Shown one piece after another: positions 6,385 to 8,206 of a DNA stretch of 8,206 bases. The stretch's first letter is position 1, and every line of letters starts with the position of its first letter. The DNA comes from JBFIHZ01 sp041601535 (GTDB lineage: Bacteria > Pseudomonadota > Gammaproteobacteria > Xanthomonadales > SZUA-36). Under the pieces are notes generated by a model. It saw only the letters and a program-made list of their open reading frames with translations, was not told the origin of the DNA and did not search any database. A program made the position numbers and the translations under genes. The stretch is from the NCBI GenBank assembly GCA_041601535.1, contig JBFIHZ010000173.1, positions 1 to 8,206 on the forward strand. The letters are read 5' to 3'.

Positions 6385-6744
6385 ATGGACTTGTTAGAGA
6401 TTTTCAAGGATTCTGAAGACCTGGTTGAGTTTCCAGCAGGCGCCGAGATCATTACCGAAGGCCAGGAAGGCAGCAATATGTACGTGGTAATGAAGGGTGA
6501 AGTAAGCATCTCATTGAAGGACCGGGTGCTGGCCACGGTGAAACCCGGCGAGGTAGTCGGGGAAATGGCGTTGATCAATGCCAAAATCCGCAGTGCCACG
6601 GTTACCGCACTGACCGATTGTGAACTGGCCCTGATTGACCAGACCAGTTTTGAAGCCCTGCTGCGGCACGTTCCGGATTTCACCCTGCACATCATGAATG
6701 TGCTGGCAGACCGCCTGCAGAATGCTTACGAACTGATTGAGTAA
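6385..6744 (+). CDS. Stand-alone cyclic-nucleotide-binding (cNMP) domain protein, copy 2
   Basis: This 119-residue protein is a paralogue of the gene 129 bases upstream: by hand alignment 41 of 119 positions are identical (about 34%) with no gaps. The cassette GEMALINAKIRSATV carries Gly59, Glu60 and Arg69. Ser70 follows the arginine, as in E. coli CRP, which would suit cAMP, but ligand choice is not certain from this alone. The C-terminal helix FTLHIMNVLADRL matches the sister protein closely, so this face may be a shared dimer or partner surface. There is no DNA-binding or catalytic domain. The ATG at 6385 has a modest AGGG site (6372-6375). The two genes could be co-transcribed, although the 129-base gap leaves room for a separate promoter. 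It converges on a second TetR gene. Confidence 0.9.
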   Translation: MDLLEIFKDSEDLVEFPAGAEIITEGQEGSNMYVVMKGEVSISLKDRVLATVKPGEVVGEMALINAKIRSATVTALTDCELALIDQTSFEALLRHVPDFTLHIMNVLADRLQNAYELIE

Positions 6745-6770
6745 GTGCTGAAAACTTTCCTTTGAGCCCC

Positions 6771-6816
6771 GGGCCGGCAGCCCATTCCTGAGGTTCTTTG
6801 GCCGGCGTGCAGCCGG
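6771..6816. terminator. GC-rich inverted repeats between convergent genes (possible terminator)
   Basis: The 72-base gap between the convergent stops holds a small hairpin GGGC-CGGCA-GCCC (6771-6783) and another with CCGGC (6802-6806) pairing GCCGG (6812-6816). The palindrome GCCGGC also occurs at both 6773-6778 and 6801-6806 and could pair across the gap, with TTCTTT between. No stem is followed by a clear T-run, so terminator function is tentative. Confidence 0.3.
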
Positions 6817-7434
6817 TCACTCATCTGCAATGCCATTGAAAAGTAGCCGGATAACATGGTCGGCCACCGTATTGGGGTCATCGTGTTCTGCTTTGCTGCC
6901 TGGCAGGTAAGGCCGTACCGGAGCGGTTTCCAGATGGTAGCTGATCAGGCCGACGATGGAGATGGTCAGCAAGTGCGGGTCGTATTGTGGCGCCAGTTCC
7001 TGCAGCAGATCCGACAAGCCCTTGAATTGTTCCTGGAACAAGTGCTCGGCCAGCAGTTTCATGCGCTGGCGGTCGCCTTCCAGCCGTTCGCGTTGCAGCA
7101 ATCTTTGGAAATCCGGCTCGCGGTAGATCTGTTGAGTGAAGAGGCGCAAAAATATGGTCAGGCGTTCCGCCGGTGTGTGCTGGCCGTCCTGGGTTTCATT
7201 GAAGGGTGCCGCACGGCCTGCATAGGCAAACCGCATGGATTCAAAGTACAGCGATTCCTTGTCGGGAAAATGATAATACAGAGCGGCTGGCGTTATGCCG
7301 ACAGCCTTTGCCAGGTCGCGCATGGATGCGCCGGAAAAGCCCGACTTGGCAAAAAGCATAATGGCTTTCTGCATGATGAGTTGGCGCGTGCCTGTCGCTT
7401 TGTCCGGGTCGGCTTGCTGTTGATCTGCTTTCAT
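6817..7434 (-). CDS. TetR/AcrR-family transcriptional regulator
   Basis: The 205-residue product has an N-terminal tail rich in Gln and Asp (1-15), then the TetR DNA-binding domain: helix 1 at about 17-31 (RQLIMQKAIMLFAKSG) and the helix-turn-helix SMRDLAKAVGITPAALYYHF at 37-56, followed by PDKESLYFESM. The C-terminal ligand domain (about 75-200) contains a run of charged helices and a hydrophobic stretch LLTISIVGLISYHLE. It is clearly different from the efflux repressor in this window and not a recent copy. The ATG at 7432-7434 has no strong ribosome site; the nearest promoter elements give a very short leader. An 18-bp palindrome 11 bases upstream suggests autorepression. No enzyme or pump gene adjoins it on the same strand, so its other targets may include the divergent gene at 7631 or lie elsewhere. 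Confidence 0.92.
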   Translation of the reverse strand: MKADQQQADPDKATGTRQLIMQKAIMLFAKSGFSGASMRDLAKAVGITPAALYYHFPDKESLYFESMRFAYAGRAAPFNETQDGQHTPAERLTIFLRLFTQQIYREPDFQRLLQRERLEGDRQRMKLLAEHLFQEQFKGLSDLLQELAPQYDPHLLTISIVGLISYHLETAPVRPYLPGSKAEHDDPNTVADHVIRLLFNGIADE

Positions 7435-7445
7435 TAATGTGGTCT

Positions 7446-7463
7446 ACTAAACGTTCGTTAAGT
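7446..7463. promoter_or_regulatory. 18-bp palindrome, probable operator of the adjacent TetR regulator
   Basis: ACTAAACGTTCGTTAAGT is an inverted repeat: ACTaAACG and CGTTaAGT match at seven of eight arm positions around a two-base centre. It starts 11 bases upstream of the TetR start codon and overlaps the predicted -10 of that gene. Size, symmetry and place are typical of a TetR-dimer binding site; binding itself is inferred. Confidence 0.65.
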
Positions 7464-7489
7464 TACGCTGATTGTGCACATGAGGTCAA
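7460..7489 (-). promoter_or_regulatory. Candidate promoter of the second TetR gene
   Basis: On the minus strand TTGACC (7489-7484) matches the -35 consensus at five of six bases. After 18 bases comes TAACTT (7465-7460), a poor -10 with three matches. The palindrome overlaps the -10 and the predicted start point, as expected for a self-repressed promoter. The weak -10 keeps confidence modest. Confidence 0.45.
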
Positions 7490-7535
7490 GTAACAACCCC
7501 TGTCATCCATAGGCCAGTCCATGTTGCCAAGATAG

Positions 7536-7566
7536 CCTGCATACCCCGACCACCGGGTGACGCAGG
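7536..7566. other. Two-part stem-loop in the divergent intergenic region
   Basis: CCTGC (7536-7540) pairs with GCAGG (7562-7566), and inside it ACCC (7543-7546) pairs with GGGT (7555-7558), with short unpaired bases between the two helices. It lies 64 bases before the small exported-protein gene. It has no T-run, so a terminator is unlikely. It could be a 5' leader structure or a protein site, or chance in GC-rich DNA. Confidence 0.25.
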
Positions 7567-7630
7567 TCACTTCCACAGCGGCTCGGCATAGCGTGTGATA
7601 ACTCTACCCTACGATAACCGGAGCATTTAA

Positions 7631-7933
7631 ATGCGCATTAATTTCAATCTCGTTTTCACCGGCATGCTCTGCCTCTGCCCTGCGTTGTTGTTGGCCCAGG
7701 ATGATGACAAGGCAGCAAAAATCGCTGCTGCCGAAGCAGAGTGCATTGCGGCGGCGCAACAACGCTATGGCGTTGCTGCAGACAATGTGTTGCTGCGTAA
7801 TAACCGCGTCAAATGGAATTCCGGCCTGGGTGGCTATCGGGTGGATCTGAAAATTACCAAGAAGAACGGCCGGTCTGACAACATGGCTTGCGTGCACAAG
7901 GATGACGGCAGTTTGAAGTTTTACGCTGACTGA
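7631..7933 (+). CDS. Small putative exported protein of unknown function
   Basis: The 100-residue product starts with a signal-peptide-like segment: MRIN, a hydrophobic core at about 5-22 (NLVFTGMLCLCPALLLA) and probable cleavage after Ala22, leaving a mature domain of about 78 residues starting QDDDKAAK. The mature part has an Ala-rich helix (about 27-45), then likely beta strands with LGGYRVDLKITKKNG. Two cysteines (38 and 87) could form a disulfide in the periplasm. The ATG is preceded by GGAG at 7620-7623 with seven bases of spacing, a good ribosome site. It is divergent from the second TetR gene and ends just before a strong hairpin, so it seems to be a single-gene unit. I do not recognise the family; export is inferred from the N terminus. 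Confidence 0.8.
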   Translation: MRINFNLVFTGMLCLCPALLLAQDDDKAAKIAAAEAECIAAAQQRYGVAADNVLLRNNRVKWNSGLGGYRVDLKITKKNGRSDNMACVHKDDGSLKFYAD

Positions 7934-7942
7934 CCATTCTGT

Positions 7943-7966
7943 GTCCCGGACGCTACGCGCCGGGAC
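7943..7966 (+). terminator. Strong hairpin after the exported-protein gene
   Basis: Nine bases after the stop codon, GTCCCGG (7943-7949) pairs with CCGGGAC (7960-7966). CGC (7951-7953) then pairs with GCG (7957-7959) across a single bulged A and a TAC loop, for ten GC-rich pairs in all. Its place fits transcription termination of the gene at 7631, but the following bases (CTCCAATTC) are not a T-run. Confidence 0.5.
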
Positions 7967-8206
7967 CTCCAATTCAGCGGGTAGCTGCACAGTATTCAGC
8001 GCCTTGATCCGCGCTGGCTGATAATCGCCCACGGCACCGGGCCCGGTTTATATCGGCCACCGGTGCCGCCTTCTCGAACCCGCTTTCACCGACCGGACGT
8101 GTGAACGCCCGCAATCCGTGGACCATACAGCACGGGGTGAAGACCCGCTCCACCCCGGTATTTTCACCCGGCGCTGTCGACGACAGCCTGATTGCCGCCG
8201 CTGCGC
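7967..8206. other. Window end, no gene assigned
   Basis: No gene can be supported here. On the plus strand one frame is free of stops from 8026 to the window end, with a possible GTG start at 8101. On the minus strand another frame is open from the end down to a stop near 7976. Both readings lack a ribosome site and a recognisable motif, and GC-rich DNA opens frames by chance. Sequence beyond the window would decide. Confidence 0.4.

Noticed and set aside
7604..8032. 142-codon minus-strand frame overlapping the exported-protein gene
   Set aside because: It runs antisense across a gene with a better start signal and a signal peptide. It has no ribosome site or recognisable motif.
8060..8090. 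tRNA T-arm-like GGTTCGA on the minus strand
   Set aside because: The flanking bases do not pair as a T-stem, and no acceptor or anticodon stem could be found around it.

Overview
The window looks like chromosomal DNA of a moderately GC-rich gammaproteobacterium. That is an inference from codon use, RND pump architecture, compact gene spacing and TetR-controlled operons; no rRNA, tRNA or marker gene is present to fix the taxon. No phage, integrase or transposase gene is visible.

Layout. (1) At 1-336 (+) is the C-terminal end of an unrecognised protein that begins before the window. (2) From 463 to 5323 on the minus strand lies a complete efflux operon, transcribed in the order tetR-type repressor, periplasmic adaptor (membrane fusion protein), RND inner-membrane pump. 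The repressor and adaptor genes overlap by 14 bases, and adaptor and pump are 15 bases apart. A strong hairpin at 416-446 separates the pump from the converging first gene. No outer-membrane channel gene is present, so the pump presumably docks to a TolC-like protein encoded elsewhere. (3) Upstream of the repressor are three near-identical 20-bp boxes. They straddle a sigma-70-like promoter: one lies upstream of the -35, one fills the spacer and one covers the start of transcription. (4) From 5412 to 5874 is a gene-poor stretch holding a very short ORF with a good ribosome binding site and four copies of a GTGGGTGTCCGGAATT repeat. (5) Two small stand-alone cyclic-nucleotide-binding proteins follow at 5875-6255 and 6385-6744 (+). 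They are about 34% identical to each other, align without gaps, and have no DNA-binding or enzymatic domain. (6) A second TetR-family regulator lies on the minus strand (6817-7434), with an 18-bp palindrome just upstream of its start. (7) Divergent from it is a 100-residue putative exported protein (7631-7933), followed by a hairpin. (8) The last 240 bases have no gene I can assign.

How the parts may work together. The efflux operon looks like a self-contained drug or solvent response unit: the repressor should shut off its own promoter, and with it the adaptor and pump, until a ligand releases it. The tandem three-box promoter is the most distinctive regulatory feature. The paired one-domain cNMP receptors are the most unusual protein content. 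The ligand, partner and output of these receptors cannot be read from the sequence.
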